Below, piece by piece: positions 29,702 through 41,755 of a stretch of 64,000 nucleotides of DNA. Source of the stretch: Eudorina sp. 2006-703-Eu-15. Its lineage: Eukaryota > Chlorophyta > Chlorophyceae > Chlamydomonadales > Volvocaceae. Location of the stretch: NCBI GenBank assembly GCA_003117195.1, contig BDSI01000036.1, positions 950,235-1,014,234 of the forward strand, read 5' to 3'. Positions within the stretch are counted from its first letter, which is position 1. Each line of letters starts with the position of its first letter. A program made the position numbers and the translations under genes. The notes under the pieces are model-generated. The model was not told where the DNA came from, ran no database searches, and saw only the letters and a program-made list of their open reading frames with translations.

Positions 29702-32700
29702 GGGGTTGCCCAGGTTGGCGCTGAGGGGAGCTTCCCTGGGACCTCTCGCTCGGGTTCGTCGGTGACTGCGTTGCGTCCGTTTGTACGCGCGCTTCGCCCT
29801 GCCGTTGTGTCGGACATTGAGGCCGCCGTTGGGCGTTGCTTCTCCTTTGACGCCGTTGCGGTGAAGGCTGGCTTTGACGCCGACTGTAATCTCACTGCGC
29901 CGCGCGGTCGTTCCTTGTCCGCTTCGCAACTCGGTGGGCATACAGTCCTGATGGTTCCTTCTTCGTTGAAGCATTTGCATTCCATGATCTCTCAGTACCG
30001 TGCTTGCAAGCGGCTCCGGCCTGATACTGCAGCTGGCATCGTGCTCCCGTCGCACTTCGTGCGCCGGGCTTCACAGGTCTTAGCGGGTATGCGCCGGGTT
30101 CTGTCTTTCCCCTCCGGTACGCGTTTGTTCAACGGGCTGGATCTCACGGGTGGTGTGGTGGAATTGCCAGGTTTGTCGTCTTCCGCCGATGTCTGGTACG
30201 ATGCGCCTCTGCCATACACCGCCGTGCCGCGGCAACCTGCCACCTCTGTCCTTGTTGCAGCTGCCTCGGGCGTCGCGGCTGTGGATTCTGCCCTGCCTCT
30301 GGTCTCGTTGAGTGCCGCAGGTCTCGTGTTTCCCGCGTTGCTCGACACGGGAGCTACCCACGACTTCGTCAGTGAGTCGCTGGTTCAACGCCTTCACCTT
30401 CCTCTCCGGTCTAGTGAGTGGTCTCACGTCTCTCTGGCCGATGGGGGTAAGCAGGCGATTCTCGGGCGGGTTTCGCTCCGGGTGACCCTTGGGTCGTTGC
30501 GTTGCACCGTTGCGCCGTATGTCTTGCCGTCGTTGACGGATGCCGCTTCCTTCATCCTTGGGTCGGCTACTCTGCGTGCGCATTCGGCTTCCCTCGATTT
30601 TCACTCTCGCACCTTGCGCGTTTTGCGTGGGGGTTCGCCGTGTGTTGTCCCTTGGCTTCCGGCCTCACGGGAGGGGGAGGAGCCCGCTGAGGTTCCACCG
30701 CGTGTCAATTTTGCTGCTGCTGCTCTCTGTGCGCATGCCACACCTGAGCAGGTCGGTCGCAAGGCCGCGCTGCGCTTGTTGCGAAAGGGTGCTCATGCCG
30801 TTTTGGTTCGTCCTACCGTTCGATTGAACTCGGCTGTTGCTCAAGCGCCTACGCAGGATCCTCAGGTCTCTGCGCTGCTGGATGAGTACGCGGATGTTTT
30901 CCGTGAGATTCCCGGCATCCCTCCAGTACGTCCGGTGGACCACACCATACCGCTCATGCCTGAGGCGCAGCCTGTGTCTCGCCCCATGTATCGGTTGAGC
31001 CCCCTCGAGCTCGATGAGGTAAAGCGTCAGGTTGCTGATCTGCTTTCGAAGGGAATGGTTCGTCCTAGCACGTCTCCTTACTCGGCTCCGATCCTTTTCG
31101 TGGGCAAGAAGGACGGTACTCTGCGCATGTGCATTGATTACCGTGGGCTGAACTCGGTCACCGTGAAGAATCGGTATCCCTTGCCGCGCGTCGACGACTT
31201 GCTTGACAAGCTGCGGGGTGCTGCGTACTTCAGCTCGATTGATCTCCAGCAGGGGTACAATCAGATTCGGATCGCTGAGTCCGACATTCCGAAGACTGCA
31301 TTTCGCACGCCTTTCGGTCATTTCGAATACACGGTCTTGAGCTTTGGGCTTGTTAACGCTCCTGCTACTTTCCAAGCCGTGATTGACCGCATGTTCAGGC
31401 CGTACATCGACAAGTTTGTCGTGTGCTATTTGGACGACATTCTGGTCTATTCGAAGACCAAGGAGGAGCATCTGCGTCACCTTCGTTTGGTGCTGGATAT
31501 CCTTCGCCGCGAGCAGCTTTATGCTAAGCGGTCCAAGTGCCATTGGGTGCAATCTCAGGTGGAGTACCTTGGGCATGTGGTTTCGTCGGATGGGATTCGC
31601 ATGGACCCCCGCAAGACTGCTGCCGTACGGGATTGGCCTGTTCCTGCCAACCTGCATGAATTGCGTAAGTTTTTGGGGCTTACCAACTATTTTCGCAAGT
31701 TCATCAAGGGTTACTCATCACTTGCAGCACCACTGACTTCCCTCACACGCACCAACGCATTTGCTTCGGCTGAATCTTGGACACCTCAGTGCCAAGATGC
31801 GTTTGATGCTGTGAAGCGCGCTGTCGCTGAGGACATTGTGCTGCATTTTCCTGATTACTCCCAGCCGTTTCGTGTTGAGCTCGTTTCTGATGCTTCGCTG
31901 CACGGCTCCGGAGCCGTCCTGCTTCAGGACGGGCGCCCAATCGCTTTCACGAGCCAGAAGTTCTCCTCTGCAGAGCGTAACTACCTCGAGGGTCGGCCCT
32001 TCGTTGTCAAGACCGACCACAAGCCCCTCACGTTCCTGCAGGGCGTTCCTACCCTCAATCGTCGTCAAGCACGTTGGGTAGAGTTCATGGCTCGATTCAA
32101 CTTCAACTGGGAGTATCTCTCGGGGTCGTTGAATGTCGCTGACGCACTTAGCCGGCACCCGTCGTTGCATGCGGCCATTCTGTCCGTAGTCACACGTCGT
32201 CAGTCTGCTGCTGCTGACGTTACGACTGAGGCGTTTGCCCATCGTATTGTGCAAGGCTATGCGTCCGACTCGTGGTTCCGCAATCCTGCCCGTGTTAGTC
32301 ATTTGACACGTGAGCGGGGCCTTTGGATCCGTGCCGATGGTGACCGACGTCAGGTTGTTGTCCCTAACGATGACTTGCTGCGCCGTGACCTCCTTTCTCG
32401 CTTTCATGCGGACCCTCTGGCGGGCCACGTCGGCTCTACCCGTTTGGCTGAGCTGCTTCGTCGCAACTTCTGGTGGCCTGATCTCAATCGGGACGCTGCC
32501 CGATTTGTGGCATCCTGCGACGTTTGCCAACGTGTCAAGCCCCAGTCTGGTAAGCAGTCGGGTCTGCTGCAGCCGCTGCCTATTCCGGCCGCTCCGTGGG
32601 AGAGCGTTTCGCTTGATTACGTTGTGGGTCTGCCTCCGTCTGAGGGGGGATACGACGCCGTACTCGTCATGGTTGATCGTTTCACCAAGATGGTGCATCT

Positions 32701-33739
32701 TGCACCCACCACCACCACTGTGACCGCGGAACAGACGGCTCGCCTGTTTTTCGACAACGTGGTGCGTTTGCACGGTGTTCCCCAGTCCGTTGTTTCTGAT
32801 CGCGGACCTCAGTTCGGTTCCAAGTTTTGGGATGCTCTGGGTACGTTGGTTGGCATGCGGGTAAACCTATCCACCGCCTACCACCCCCAGACTGATGGGC
32901 AGACTGAGCGCATGAATCGCACGTTGGGCGACATGTTGCGTGCATACGCTGGCAACCACCCCCGGGTATGGGATTCCTACCTGTCTGCTGCGGAGTTTGC
33001 GATGAACAATGCTGTGAATCGCTCCACGGGTCAATCGCCATTCTTCCTGAACTACGGCTTTCATCCCTCAACGCCCGTTGGGCGCGAGCTTGATGTACCC
33101 GTTCCCGCTGCAAAGCAGTTTGTCAAGTCGTACACCGATCGGATTTCGGAGGCCAGGACCTTGCTTGAGGCTGCTCAGCAACGTGCGACTGACTACTACA
33201 ATCGGGGTAAAAAGGACGTTGAGTTCCGCGAGGGCGATCTGGTATTGCTTAGTACTAAGAACCTGCGGCAGCTTGCCACGGGCCCCCGCAAATTGTTGCC
33301 GCGTTGGGTGGGTCCTTATTCTGTGAAGCGCCTGGTTGGGAACGCCGCGGCAGAGCTGAACCTTCCTAGTGATATGCGCGTTCACCCCACCTTCCACGTG
33401 TCATTGCTGCGACCATACCGGGCAGCCACGACCACGTCGGACCCTGCTGTTGAGAATCCTGCTGAGGCCCCTCTCGTTGTAGAGCCCCCACCGGTGGACT
33501 GGCTAGAGGAAACGCCCCTCTACCGCGTGGAGCGGATTCTTGACTACCGTGCCCGCCGCGTTGGGACGCGCCGTAAGCGGTTGGTGCACGAGTACCTGGT
33601 CAAGTGGGCTGGGTATTCTTCGGAGCATAACAGCTGGGAGCCTGCTGCCAACTTCACTCCTGATCTACGCGCTGAGCTCGACGCGGTTCGCTCTCGTGCT
33701 CGTGACGCCGCGAGGACGCTTCGTCCTGAGGGGGGATAG
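29702..33739 (+). CDS. pol: Element B pol (reached by UAG readthrough), RNase H deleted in part
   Basis: No stop lies between the gag UAG and 33737 in the gag frame. Domains: methyltransferase-like (about 29786-30210, [18 protein letters not shown]), protease ([11 protein letters not shown] near 30340), RT ([11 protein letters not shown] near 31420), RNase H ([10 protein letters not shown] near 31885), integrase (H-H-C-C finger with [12 protein letters not shown] core with [25 protein letters not shown]) and chromodomain ([19 protein letters not shown] near 33590). Between AERNY and LEGRPF (31985) about 20 residues present in the other elements, including the TTTDQE catalytic Glu, are missing in frame. 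RNase H is therefore probably inactive. The rest looks intact. Confidence 0.9.
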   Translation, partial: GVAQVGAEGSFPGTSRSGSSVTALRPFVRALRPAVVSDIEAAVGRCFSFDAVAVKAGFDADCNLTAPRGRSLSASQLGGHTVLMVPSSLKHLHSMISQYRACKRLRPDTAAGIVLPSHFVRRASQVLAGMRRVLSFPSGTRLFNGLDLTGGVVELPGLSSSADVWYDAPLPYTAVPRQPATSVLVAAASGVAAVDSALPLVSLSAAGLVFPALLDTGATHDFVSESLVQRLHLPLRSSEWSHVSLADGGKQAILGRVSLRVTLGSLRCTVAPYVLPSLTDAASFILGSATLRAHSASLDFHSRTLRVLRGGSPCVVPWLPASREGEEPAEVPPRVNFAAAALCAHATPEQVGRKAALRLLRKGAHAVLVRPTVRLNSAVAQAPTQDPQVSALLDEYADVFREIPGIPPVRPVDHTIPLMPEAQPVSRPMYRLSPLELDEVKRQVADLLSKGMVRPSTSPYSAPILFVGKKDGTLRMCIDYRGLNSVTVKNRYPLPRVDDLLDKLRGAAYFSSIDLQQGYNQIRIAESDIPKTAFRTPFGHFEYTVLSFGLVNAPATFQAVIDRMFRPYIDKFVVCYLDDILVYSKTKEEHLRHLRLVLDILRREQLYAKRSKCHWVQSQVEYLGHVVSSDGIRMDPRKTAAVRDWPVPANLHELRKFLGLTNYFRKFIKGYSSLAAPLTSLTRTNAFASAESWTPQCQDAFDAVKRAVAEDIVLHFPDYSQPFRVELVSDASLHGSGAVLLQDGRPIAFTSQKFSSAERNYLEGRPFVVKTDHKPLTFLQGVPTLNRRQARWVEFMARFNFNWEYLSGSLNVADALSRHPSLHAAILSVVTRRQSAAADVTTEAFAHRIVQGYASDSWFRNPARVSHLTRERGLWIRADGDRRQVVVPNDDLLRRDLLSRFHADPLAGHVGSTRLAELLRRNFWWPDLNRDAARFVASCDVCQRVKPQSGKQSGLLQPLPIPAAPWESVSLDYVVGLPPSEGGYDAVLVMVDRFTKMVHLAPTTTTVTAEQTARLFFDNVVRLHGVPQSVVSDRGPQFGSKFWDALGTLVGMRVNLSTAYHPQTDGQTERMNRTLGDMLRAYAGNHPRVWDSYLSAAEFAMNNAVNRSTGQSPFFLNYGFHPSTPVGRELDVPVPAAKQFVKSYTDRISEARTLLEAAQQRATDYYNRGKKDVEFREGDLVLLSTKNLRQLATGPRKLLPRWVGPYSVKRLVGNAAAELNLPSDMRVHPTFHVSLLRPYRAATTTSDPAVENPAEAPLVVEPPPVDWLEETPLYRVERILDYRARRVGTRRKRLVHEYLVKWAGYSSEHNSWEPAANFTPDLRAELDAVRSRARDAARTLRPEGG

Positions 33740-33740
33740 T

Positions 33741-34096
33741 TGTTGTATCTCATTACAGGTTTCCCTTAGCCGTTGGCTAGGTATGCTCATAACTTAACCG
33801 TTGGTTGAGTTCGGCCGTTGGCCGTGGTTCTACGAAGCTTTCGTATGGACCTGGGATTACGACGGTTTCGTTGTAATCGTGACGCTTGTCACTGGTAGAC
33901 TCGTTCGAGGCTGATATTTCACCGGTTAATGTACACTATTCGATGCGTTGCATCGTGTAAGCTATCGGCTTACTTGGAGATTACGACATGCCGGGAAAGG
34001 CCGTACGTATTCTTCGACCATCGGGCTTTGTAGCCTACTGTGTCTCATTATCCGGTAGTTCTCACTACCACCTAACAGTGGACGTGGGATACAACA
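33741..34096 (+). repeat. Element B 3' LTR
   Basis: 356 bp, same as the left LTR. It is preceded by the purine-rich tract GAGGGGGGATAG that also contains the pol stop codon (33737-33739), one base from the LTR. Confidence 0.95.
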
Positions 34097-37000
34097 GCTG
34101 ACGCACGCATCTTCTCGGTTTCCAAACCTGAAGGCAGCCGAACGCGACTTCATGAGCACAGCCAGGTCACTCAAGCATGGTTCGATCCCTGCTCTGAGAC
34201 AGCTAAATGCTCGGCCCTCGAACCCCTCGCTGACGATACGGCACTCCTGCTCGATTGCAACATCACGGGATCCAAAGCCGTTGCGCTAATTGACTCAGGC
34301 GCGTCGCACGTCCTCATCACCGAGTCCCTGGTTCACAAACTTGGGCTCCCTATCCGCAACAGCCACGTATCATCGTGTGTGCTGGGCGATGGCGCAAATC
34401 GCGTTCGCATCCAGGGTCAGGTTACGGTTTCGCTGCGCGCGCAAGGTTTCCGCTGCGACACGGTTGCACAAGTGATGCCGCAACTGGCTCGCGGAATCGA
34501 TATGATCCTTGGCAGCCGCTGGCTTAAAGAGCACAATGCCCTTGCCGATTTCAGCAATGGGGTCTGCACAGTCTCGCGTCACGGCCGCACCTATCGGTTG
34601 CGGAATCCGCCGCAATAATCCGAAGGTGTTGCAGTCATGAACTACGTCACCTCGGTCCTGCACGCGGCTACGGCACCGCTCGCGTCCCTCGTGTCCCTAA
34701 AACAAATGAAAAAGCTTCACCGGCAAGGCGCGCAATGCTATGCCGCCTACGTCACAGACGACGACGTGGCGCAGCTAAACGCTATGCACACCGACGGCGA
34801 GTCGCCACCAACCGACCCCACCCTGGTCCCTCCCGACAAGCTAAATGCTTTGCTGGACGAATACAAAGAAGTGTTCGAGCCCTTAACCGGCCTCGGACCT
34901 GACCTAGGCGTCGGTCACACCATCGAGCTGGAACCCGGCAAACAGCCGCCATACACCCGACCGTACCGGCTGTCACAGCTGGAACAACAGGAGTTGAAAA
35001 AACAGCTCGCAGACCTGATCGCCAAAGGCTTCATCGAAGAATCGAAGTCACCGTTCGGGGCTCCCGTACTCTTCGCACAGAAGAAAGACGGTACCCTCCG
35101 GATGTGCTTAGACTTTCGTGCACTCAACAAAATCACGGTTAAAAACCGCTATCCATTACCCAACATCACAGACCTGCTGAACAAACTCCAGGGTGCGAGC
35201 CTGTTCTCCTCCCTCGATTTGCAAAGCGGCTACCATCAAATTCGCATTACGGACCAAGACGTCCCCAAAACCAGTTTCGTGACGCCATTCGGGACGTACA
35301 AAGTACTGTGCTTCGGTTTAACCAACGCCCCGGCGACCTTTCAAAAGGTCATGAACACCGTGCTTAAAAAGCACATCGATGCGGGATACTGCGTGGTCTA
35401 TCTGGATGATATCCTCATCTTCAGCAAGGATCCACAAAGCCACATCGAGCACATACGCGGCGTTCTCGAATCCCTCAAAGGGCGTGCTCAAAGGGGTGCG
35501 CTTCCGCGCAAAACTGGAAAAGTGCGAGTTCAACAAACAAGAAGTAAACTTCCTCGGTCACATTGTCGGCCGCGCCGGCCTCAAAGTCGACCCTCGCAAA
35601 ATCGAGTCCGTGAAGACTTACCCCGTCCCAAAGGACATGACTGCCCTGCGCGGTTTCCTGGGCCTTGCGAACTATTTCCGCAAGTTCATCCAAGGATTTT
35701 CGTCGCTCGCAGCGCCTCTCACGGCACTCACCAAAAACAAACGGTTAGCTCCAACCGACTGGAAGGACGAGCACCAAGCTGCTTTCGAAGGAATCAAAAG
35801 TGCGCTGGCCAACGCGCCGGTCCTGCATTTGCCCGATTTCTCCAAACCGTTCGAAGTCATCACTGACGCCAGTATCTACGGCACGGGCGGTGTACTCCTG
35901 CAAGAGGGTCACCCCGTCGCCTACACGAGTCGCAAGTTCACGGCTCCAGAGATCAACTACACAACCACAGAGCAAGAGCTCCTCGGTACCATTAACGCTC
36001 TACACGAGTGGCGCCCGTACCTCGAAACGGCGCAAGAAACATTCCGACTGGTCACGGATCACCATCCGAACATCTGGTTTGAAACCAAGAAAGACCTGTC
36101 CCGGCGCCAAGCACGCTGGCAAGAGTTCCTCAGCCGATTCCACTACACGTGGGAGTACCGGCCCGGCCGTAAAAACGTCGCCGACCCATTATCGCGCATC
36201 CACGTGCCGGAAACGGTTACGGCGGTCCTCAACTACCTGGGCATGCCCGTTGAGACAAACCCTACCGCGCCTACCTTGGCAGACCGCCTCAGAGCGGCCA
36301 TGCCCGCGCAACCGGATGCCGATTGGGGCACAGTCACCTCCGCTGACGGAATGTGGTTCAAGGGCAACAAAATCATTGTACCCAACGACCCACAGCTCCG
36401 TGCGGATATCCTTCACGCCTACCACGACACACCTCTGGCAGGGCACCGCGGCATTGCCCGCACATTCCACACCATCCACGAGCGATTCTGGTGGCCCGGC
36501 ATGTACTCCGCCGTTGAGCGCTACGTGCGCGAGTGCCCGCAATGCCAACGGAACAAATCCGAAGTACGCAAGCCAGCAGGCGAGCTGAAACCGCTGCCGA
36601 TTCCTACGGCACCCTGGCAAGTTGTCTCGTGCGATTTCGTGACCTCACTGCCCGAAACGCCTTCTGGCTACACAGCCGTCTGCGTCTTCGTGGACAAGTT
36701 CTCCAAAATGGTCACACTGGTCCCCACAACGGATTCAATCACTACCATCGAGTTTGCGTGGATCCTGGTCCGTCACATCATCTGCAAGCACGGTGCCATT
36801 ACGGCCCTGCTCTCTGATCGTGACCCACGGTTCACCGCTCAAGCCATGCGCCACGCCGCCAAGCAACTTGGCGTCAAACAACTCATGTCCTCGGCGTACC
36901 ATCCACAAACGGACGGCCAGACTGAGCGCGCAAACCGCGTACTCCAAGAAGTACTGCGCAACTACGTCGGTCCCGATCTGACTGACTGGGAAAAATACCT

Positions 37001-37782
37001 CCCCATGGCGGAATTCGCCATCAACAACAGCAAAAGCGAGGCCACGGGTCAAACCCCCTTCTACCTGGTGTACGGCCGCAACCCGGCTATGCCACAGGAT
37101 TTCGGCCTCCCCGACCGGACCAAGTTCCCCGCAGTCGAAGCACTGGCGGACAGCCTCTCAAGCCGCCTCGAACACGCCTGAAAGTGCATGCAGGCCGCGC
37201 AACAGCGCCAGGCTCGGCACGCTGACAAGCACCGCCGCCCCGCTCACTTCAAAGAAGGTCAGCTGGTCCTGCTCAACACCAAAAACTTCACTTTCCGAGC
37301 GCCCAACGCTAAAGGCCGTGGCAAGTTCATGCCGCGCTTCATTGGCCCATTCCGCATCACACAAATGCTTGGTGACAACGCCGCGCGCCTCCAACTGCCG
37401 GAGCATCTACGGATGCACAACGTGTTCCACGTCTCCCTGCTGCGCACCTATGTCGCAAGCAGCAGCGCACCGCCGCCCCCCGCTGTACCAGCCGAGCAGG
37501 GCGAGCCGCTTTGGTTCGTGGAAGAAATCCACGCACACCGCGCCACGCGCAGTGGGCGACGGGTACGCACGGAGTACCTCGTGCGCTGGCAAAAGCACGG
37601 CCCCGAGTACGACTCCTGGGAGTCCGCCCAAGACTGCATGCGAGGCTGCCGCGCTGCCGTAGACGCGTACCACACCAAGCTGTACGCTAAAGGCGTGCCC
37701 CTGCCCTAAGTGGCAGTGCCCCTGCCCTAAGTTACTTCTTCCCGGCGCCCCGAGGACGGGTTCGCATTCAAGGAGGGGGGAA

Positions 37783-37974
37783 TGTAACGACGTGAGGCCT
37801 ACTTGGCCGCTCGTCCAAACTTCGCACGTGCCGTATGGCGCTTGCATTTTGAATCGGTTAAATACCGATCTTTCAACCTAAACGGTATTATTCAATACCA
37901 CCAATCTGGGGACTACTAACTACTTGTTAGTTGTATTACCACTAAGGACCCTATAGGGCCCGAGCTTTGTTACA
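37783..37974 (+). repeat. Element A 3' LTR (192 bp)
   Basis: TGTAACGA...TTTGTTACA; preceded by purine tract AAGGAGGGGGGAA (37770-37782) and followed by TSD CTAAG. Confidence 0.82.
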
Positions 37975-39230
37975 CTAAGTCTCTGACTTCAGCGGTTCAT
38001 GCATGAGCTTTCGGATTCGTCTGGACCGTACAAGCTTGTTGAAGCTTGAAACATCCATTCATCCCATCGTCACGGTTTCGTCCAATTCATACGTATGTGA
38101 AACAGTACAGAGGATACATTCTGTTATTTGCGGGCCGCTACGCGTCCTGCTTCTAACTCTCTTCTTCTGCACCGCTTCTTCACTGCATCATAACGAAACA
38201 TTTTGGTGGGCAAGCCAACTTGCGCGTAGCGTGAGGTTTCTGTTCTGTTCACCTCCATGTCTGGGAATAAAATGTTCATATGTGCCTTCGCTTCACATTA
38301 TTTGCAATGCAGATTACAGTTTAAAGCGAGTCAGATTCCATATTCCATTTCCTTGTTGCTACACGAATAAAGTATAGGTTTTTATTGAAACTCTCTCCCT
38401 TATGCACATTGCCATTCTCTCTTATTATGTGTAGGTTGTTAGTGAAATGTTTTAGGATGCCGCCGTGGTACAGGGAGAGGGACGGGATCCCCCACATGAA
38501 TGCCACACATCCCTCCCATACTGCCGGTCGGGTCGCTTACTGACGGATGGCGGTAAGCGGCTGCCGCTCGTCCGTAATTTCTCGCTCGTCTCGGCTCGTC
38601 CAATGCAGGATCACGCAGAATGGCGCTCATTTAATAATACCTCAAGAAGTCGCGCGAATTATTGAATCCTTCAGCCTAAATGGAAGTCACCATCATTCTG
38701 CGGACGTAAAAAACCAGGTAACCACAGTGTTTGCGTCCCGTTTTTTTCGTCTGAATGGTAATAGGCAGGGGGGCTAGGAGGCATAAATTGGGGGTAGGGG
38801 GCATGAATGAGGGTGTGGGGGGGTCTGGGACCCTCCCCCCCCATCATGCCTCTAGGTGCTCGTCCGCACCTAGAGCGAGACCCTAGTTTGCCCCGCCTGA
38901 CTTGTCCAGAGCCTTTTTGATGGGCGTATAAGATGAGCACGATTACATCATATGAACATGCATCGGAACATGCATAATGTCATATGAAAGCTCAGATAGA
39001 CCACCGGTGACAGTGTCGGAAAGATCTCTCATGGCGAATGCTCGCGGCACCTGACTGGTGAGCCAGTTACCCGGTCATGAACGAAGGCCATGGTGCGGCG
39101 GTACCCGGCTGACGTGCGAGCCAAAGTGGTGACCAGCAACCCGCGCAAAGCGCACAGTGGTGCGAGCTCCTCGTTGCCTGTGAGGTTCTGTCGCGCTCGC
39201 AGCCAAGGCCCCAAGCCGGTTCGGTAACGG
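37975..39230. other. Region without recognisable genes
   Basis: Mostly AT-richer DNA with short ORFs and G/C homopolymers around 38770-38850. No domain, RNA gene or element end was recognised. The last 200 bases may be decayed coding sequence belonging to the LINE remnant that follows. Confidence 0.4.
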
Positions 39231-40004
39231 TTGCCAGAGGGCCCACTGTCAGGCCGGCAGTGCAGGCCGACGTTGTCCAGGGGCGCGGTAGGTCGCGGTG
39301 TCGGTCACCTTCTCCCCGGGCTGGGGGGGGAGGAGCGGATGCCCTGGATGGGTCAGGGGCGTGGCGGGTTTGGTGCTGGCGATATTGCGTCTCTTGGGTG
39401 CGGACACAGCAACTTCAACATTGGATCGAGCTGGCGAGCTACCGCAGGGACGCCTCCAGCTACCGCGCACAACGTTTGCAAGAACGCTGCTAAAAATGAT
39501 TGGGTAGGGGGGCCTGGAATGGGTCATGGGGGGGAAGGGGTTTGGGACCCGCTGTTACCGGTGGGACCCGCTGAGAAAGGGGTGGAGACAGGAGGCGACG
39601 AGGTCCGGTGCGACATGCGGGTGGTAAAACCTGCCACGGCTCTAGGCCTCGGTTGTGGACTGGGGAGCGCAGTTGGACAAGGTTCGAGTAAGATTCACGA
39701 GGATTGCGCAACGATCACTGGGAGGGCGTCGGCAGCACCGGCGTACGGGCTGCATAGACTCACTTGGCACATGGAGCATGGCGGGATGCCGCCGGAGGCA
39801 GTGATTGACAGACTCGAAGGGTGGACGGCACGACTGGTAGATCGGGCTCAGGGCCCCGAAGCCACCGAGAGGCTGCCTACTGGGGTGCCGCGCAGTTTGC
39901 TGCCTGGGCACCCGGCTGTGGGGGGTTTCGGCGCGCTGCCATTGCGGGAGCATATCCGCCTGGGGCCCAAGTTTGGGGACCTGGTCTACCCTCTGCTGGG
40001 GTAG
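39231..40004 (+). pseudogene. Probable LINE remnant (C-terminal region of a reverse-transcriptase ORF)
   Basis: A 257-codon open stretch. Its last 90 residues (GLHRLTWHMEHGGMPPEAVI ... GVPRSLLPGHPAVGGFGALP, then LREHIR) follow the pattern I associate with the region after the RT domain in volvocine LINEs, where GGFGxLP and a following H are conserved. The first half is Gly-rich and not recognisable. No RT catalytic motif is present, so it is a 5'-truncated or decayed fragment. The recognition is from memory and moderately secure. Confidence 0.4.
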
Positions 40005-40267
40005 GAGGCCGGGCTCCCGTGGGTTTTTTTGTTGCATGGCCACGGTGTCTCTTTTGATGCGGGCTACTCCACTAGCGGTCGTTGGGCAGTGTCATGAGCC
40101 AAGCGTGGGTCTTCCAAGACCTCGAGAGGGTTCAGCGCTAAGTGCTTCAGGGGTGGTGGTAGCTGGGTAATGGGGTGCCTATGTGGGCGACCTTCCCTGT
40201 GCGTGGCTTTATCCACTTCTGGGGATTCCGCCCGCTGTGCGCTTGCCTCTGCCTTCTTCGGGGTCTG

Positions 40268-40298
40268 TGACAGACAGACAGACAGACAGTCTGTCTGG
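40268..40298. repeat. CAGA repeat with flanking inverse
   Basis: Five CAGA units followed by CAGTCTGTCTG, forming a short perfect hairpin immediately before a hAT-type terminus. Confidence 0.6.
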
Positions 40299-40305
40299 GT
40301 GGGGT

Positions 40306-40330
40306 CAGGGTGGCTATCTTATTTTTTGGA
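40306..40330 (+). mobile_element. Isolated terminus of a hAT element
   Basis: CAGGGTGGCTATCTTA plus about 9 further bases match the right end of the 7.3-kb hAT element (read inward) before a different inverted-repeat element begins at 40331. No partner terminus was seen, so this is a solo end or a copy split by another insertion. Confidence 0.65.
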
Positions 40331-40633
40331 GTACCGTACTGCCTCAAACTATTTCCGAAAAAATAATTATTTATTTACGACCTCGCAAAGCTCTAAAACC
40401 ATTGCCGGGGGTACCTCGCAAATAATTAAACTTTGTAAATAAATACGTTGACAACCTCGCAGAAATAACTCGCAAAAATAAAATAATTCGTTATCAGGTG
40501 CTTTGGTTTATAATCCCCAAGAACCGATCCGAAGCACGCCTCGCAAATAATTACAGCTTCTTAATCCAAATTTTAATTATTTCTGGTCCTCGCAAATCAT
40601 TACGCTCGCAAATAATTAGAGGCAGTACGGTAC
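40331..40633. mobile_element. 303-bp AT-rich MITE with GTAC termini
   Basis: Perfect 15-bp inverted repeats, GTACCGTACTGCCTC at 40331-40345 and its complement at 40619-40633. Inside are at least five copies of a word close to CTCGCAAATAATT in one orientation. No coding capacity. GTAC or TAC may be the duplicated target. The family is not identified. Confidence 0.7.
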
Positions 40634-41755
40634 CAACAGGCAGGCGCGCGCCTGGGTCGACTGCTTGCTTGGCCGCGTATTTATTTGATGCATCCTCCTG
40701 CACACTCCGCGGCAGCCTCGATCTTATTATCACGTGGCTCGCGTGCAGTGCCGCACACAGCGCCGCGCCCCACCGCATGCCGAAGTTGCTTTCGGTAATC
40801 CCTGTGAGATCGATAGAGCAGCATGGCAACCTCTCACGTGCGTGCACAGCCGGCGGTAGGTGGCTGCTGGGTCAGGACACCCTACATACGTACTAGACGG
40901 CGAGTGTTCCGTCGTCGTCCGTGGCGCATGCACGTGCGTTAATACGCACAAACAAATGCAGGGACTCCGCGGTGAGTCCGGCGTGCACGTATAAAACAGT
41001 AAGCCGTCAGAGGTTGCCTTGCAAAAAACACGCTGTCATGTGCAGCTAACGGCAGCGTGTGGACTCGCGCGGGGCGTGCGCGACAGCAGCTGGACTATAA
41101 CTCGGGCTTGTTATATCCAATGCTGGCCCCGAGGCCTGACCGTTGTGGCGAGGCCGCGCTCCTTCTCCCTAATCCTGAGCCTAGCTGTTCAGTGCAGACA
41201 CAATACTTTGGCTAATGACTGAAGCTATTATGTGAGGCAGATAATGACGACTGCCGGCCAGGTTGATCAGGCCTGGCCGGCGCCGCACTAGAGCCGCCGA
41301 AGATACATTGTTGGTCGGCCTGGGCCGGACGCTGGCGGCGCAGCCGCCGAATGCAGTAGAGGCAATGTGTTACAGCCTTTATAACATTCAATCGTCCTGT
41401 CGAATTGACCAGGCGAAGCGCTGCCAACAGGCAGCGCTCGCACCTAGGTAGAGCAGAGATGGGACGAGCAACCGATCCCAACGAGAAAGTTACCTGACAT
41501 AAGGACGAGACAACTAAGACCGTTGTCTACCGAAATATCCAACTGTTCTTCCTGTTAATTATAACGACTTATGCCCGCAAATTGCACGACCATCAACGGT
41601 GCACGACAACGCCGCCGGGAGGCGAGCTGGTGTCGCATCTAGCGCAGGTACGAGTTTGTTACTCCAGCGCTGCCCTTTGCTGCTAGCTAAAATAAAACGC
41701 ATGGCTTGAAAGGAGTGGCAATTTGTCAAAGGCAAAGGGAGCGAGGAGCGCTGAC
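40634..41755. other. Region without recognisable genes
   Basis: Mixed composition, short ORFs only. An inverted GCCGGCCAGG/CCTGGCCGGC pair lies near 41252-41282. Nothing else could be supported. Confidence 0.4.

Larger units (their letters stand above)
27456..34096 (+). mobile_element. Ty3/gypsy LTR retrotransposon 'B', nested in element A
   Basis: Two 356-bp LTRs without visible differences, target duplication GCTGA at 27451-27455 and 34097-34101, primer site, gag, in-frame pol and a purine tract before the right LTR. Recent insertion. The long frames are intact except for an in-frame deletion in RNase H. A third B-type LTR starts at 63840. Confidence 0.95.
27016..37709 (+). pseudogene. pol: Element A pol, broken by element B, two stops and a frameshift
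   Basis: Part 1 (27016-27455) follows the gag UAG in frame and holds the methyltransferase-like domain (FTFDATCNGSG, VPSYEQV). Element B sits at 27456-34096 with TSD GCTGA. Part 2 resumes at 34102 in frame: protease (LIDSGASHVL), an in-frame UAA at 34616-34618, RT (VVYLDDILIFS near 35398), a 13-bp imperfect duplication (35474-35486 against 35487-35499) that shifts the frame, RNase H (TDASIYGTG, TTTEQE), integrase (CPQCQRNK, DDE core, [12 protein letters not shown]), UGA at 37179-37181, then the integrase tail and chromodomain (TEYLVRWQKHGPEYDSWES) to TAA at 37707. All domains remain recognisable. The element cannot make pol without help. Confidence 0.9.
24766..37974 (+). mobile_element. Ty3/gypsy LTR retrotransposon 'A', decayed and interrupted by element B
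   Basis: Flanked by target duplication CTAAG (24761-24765 and 37975-37979). Termini TGTAACGA and TTTGTTACA are seen on both sides. gag (25045-27015) and pol run on the plus strand. Element B entered pol at 27455. The LTRs are unequal: 88 bp on the left, 192 bp on the right, alike only near their ends. Pol carries a UAA, a 13-bp duplication with frameshift, and a UGA. The element is clearly the oldest of the four. Confidence 0.9.
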
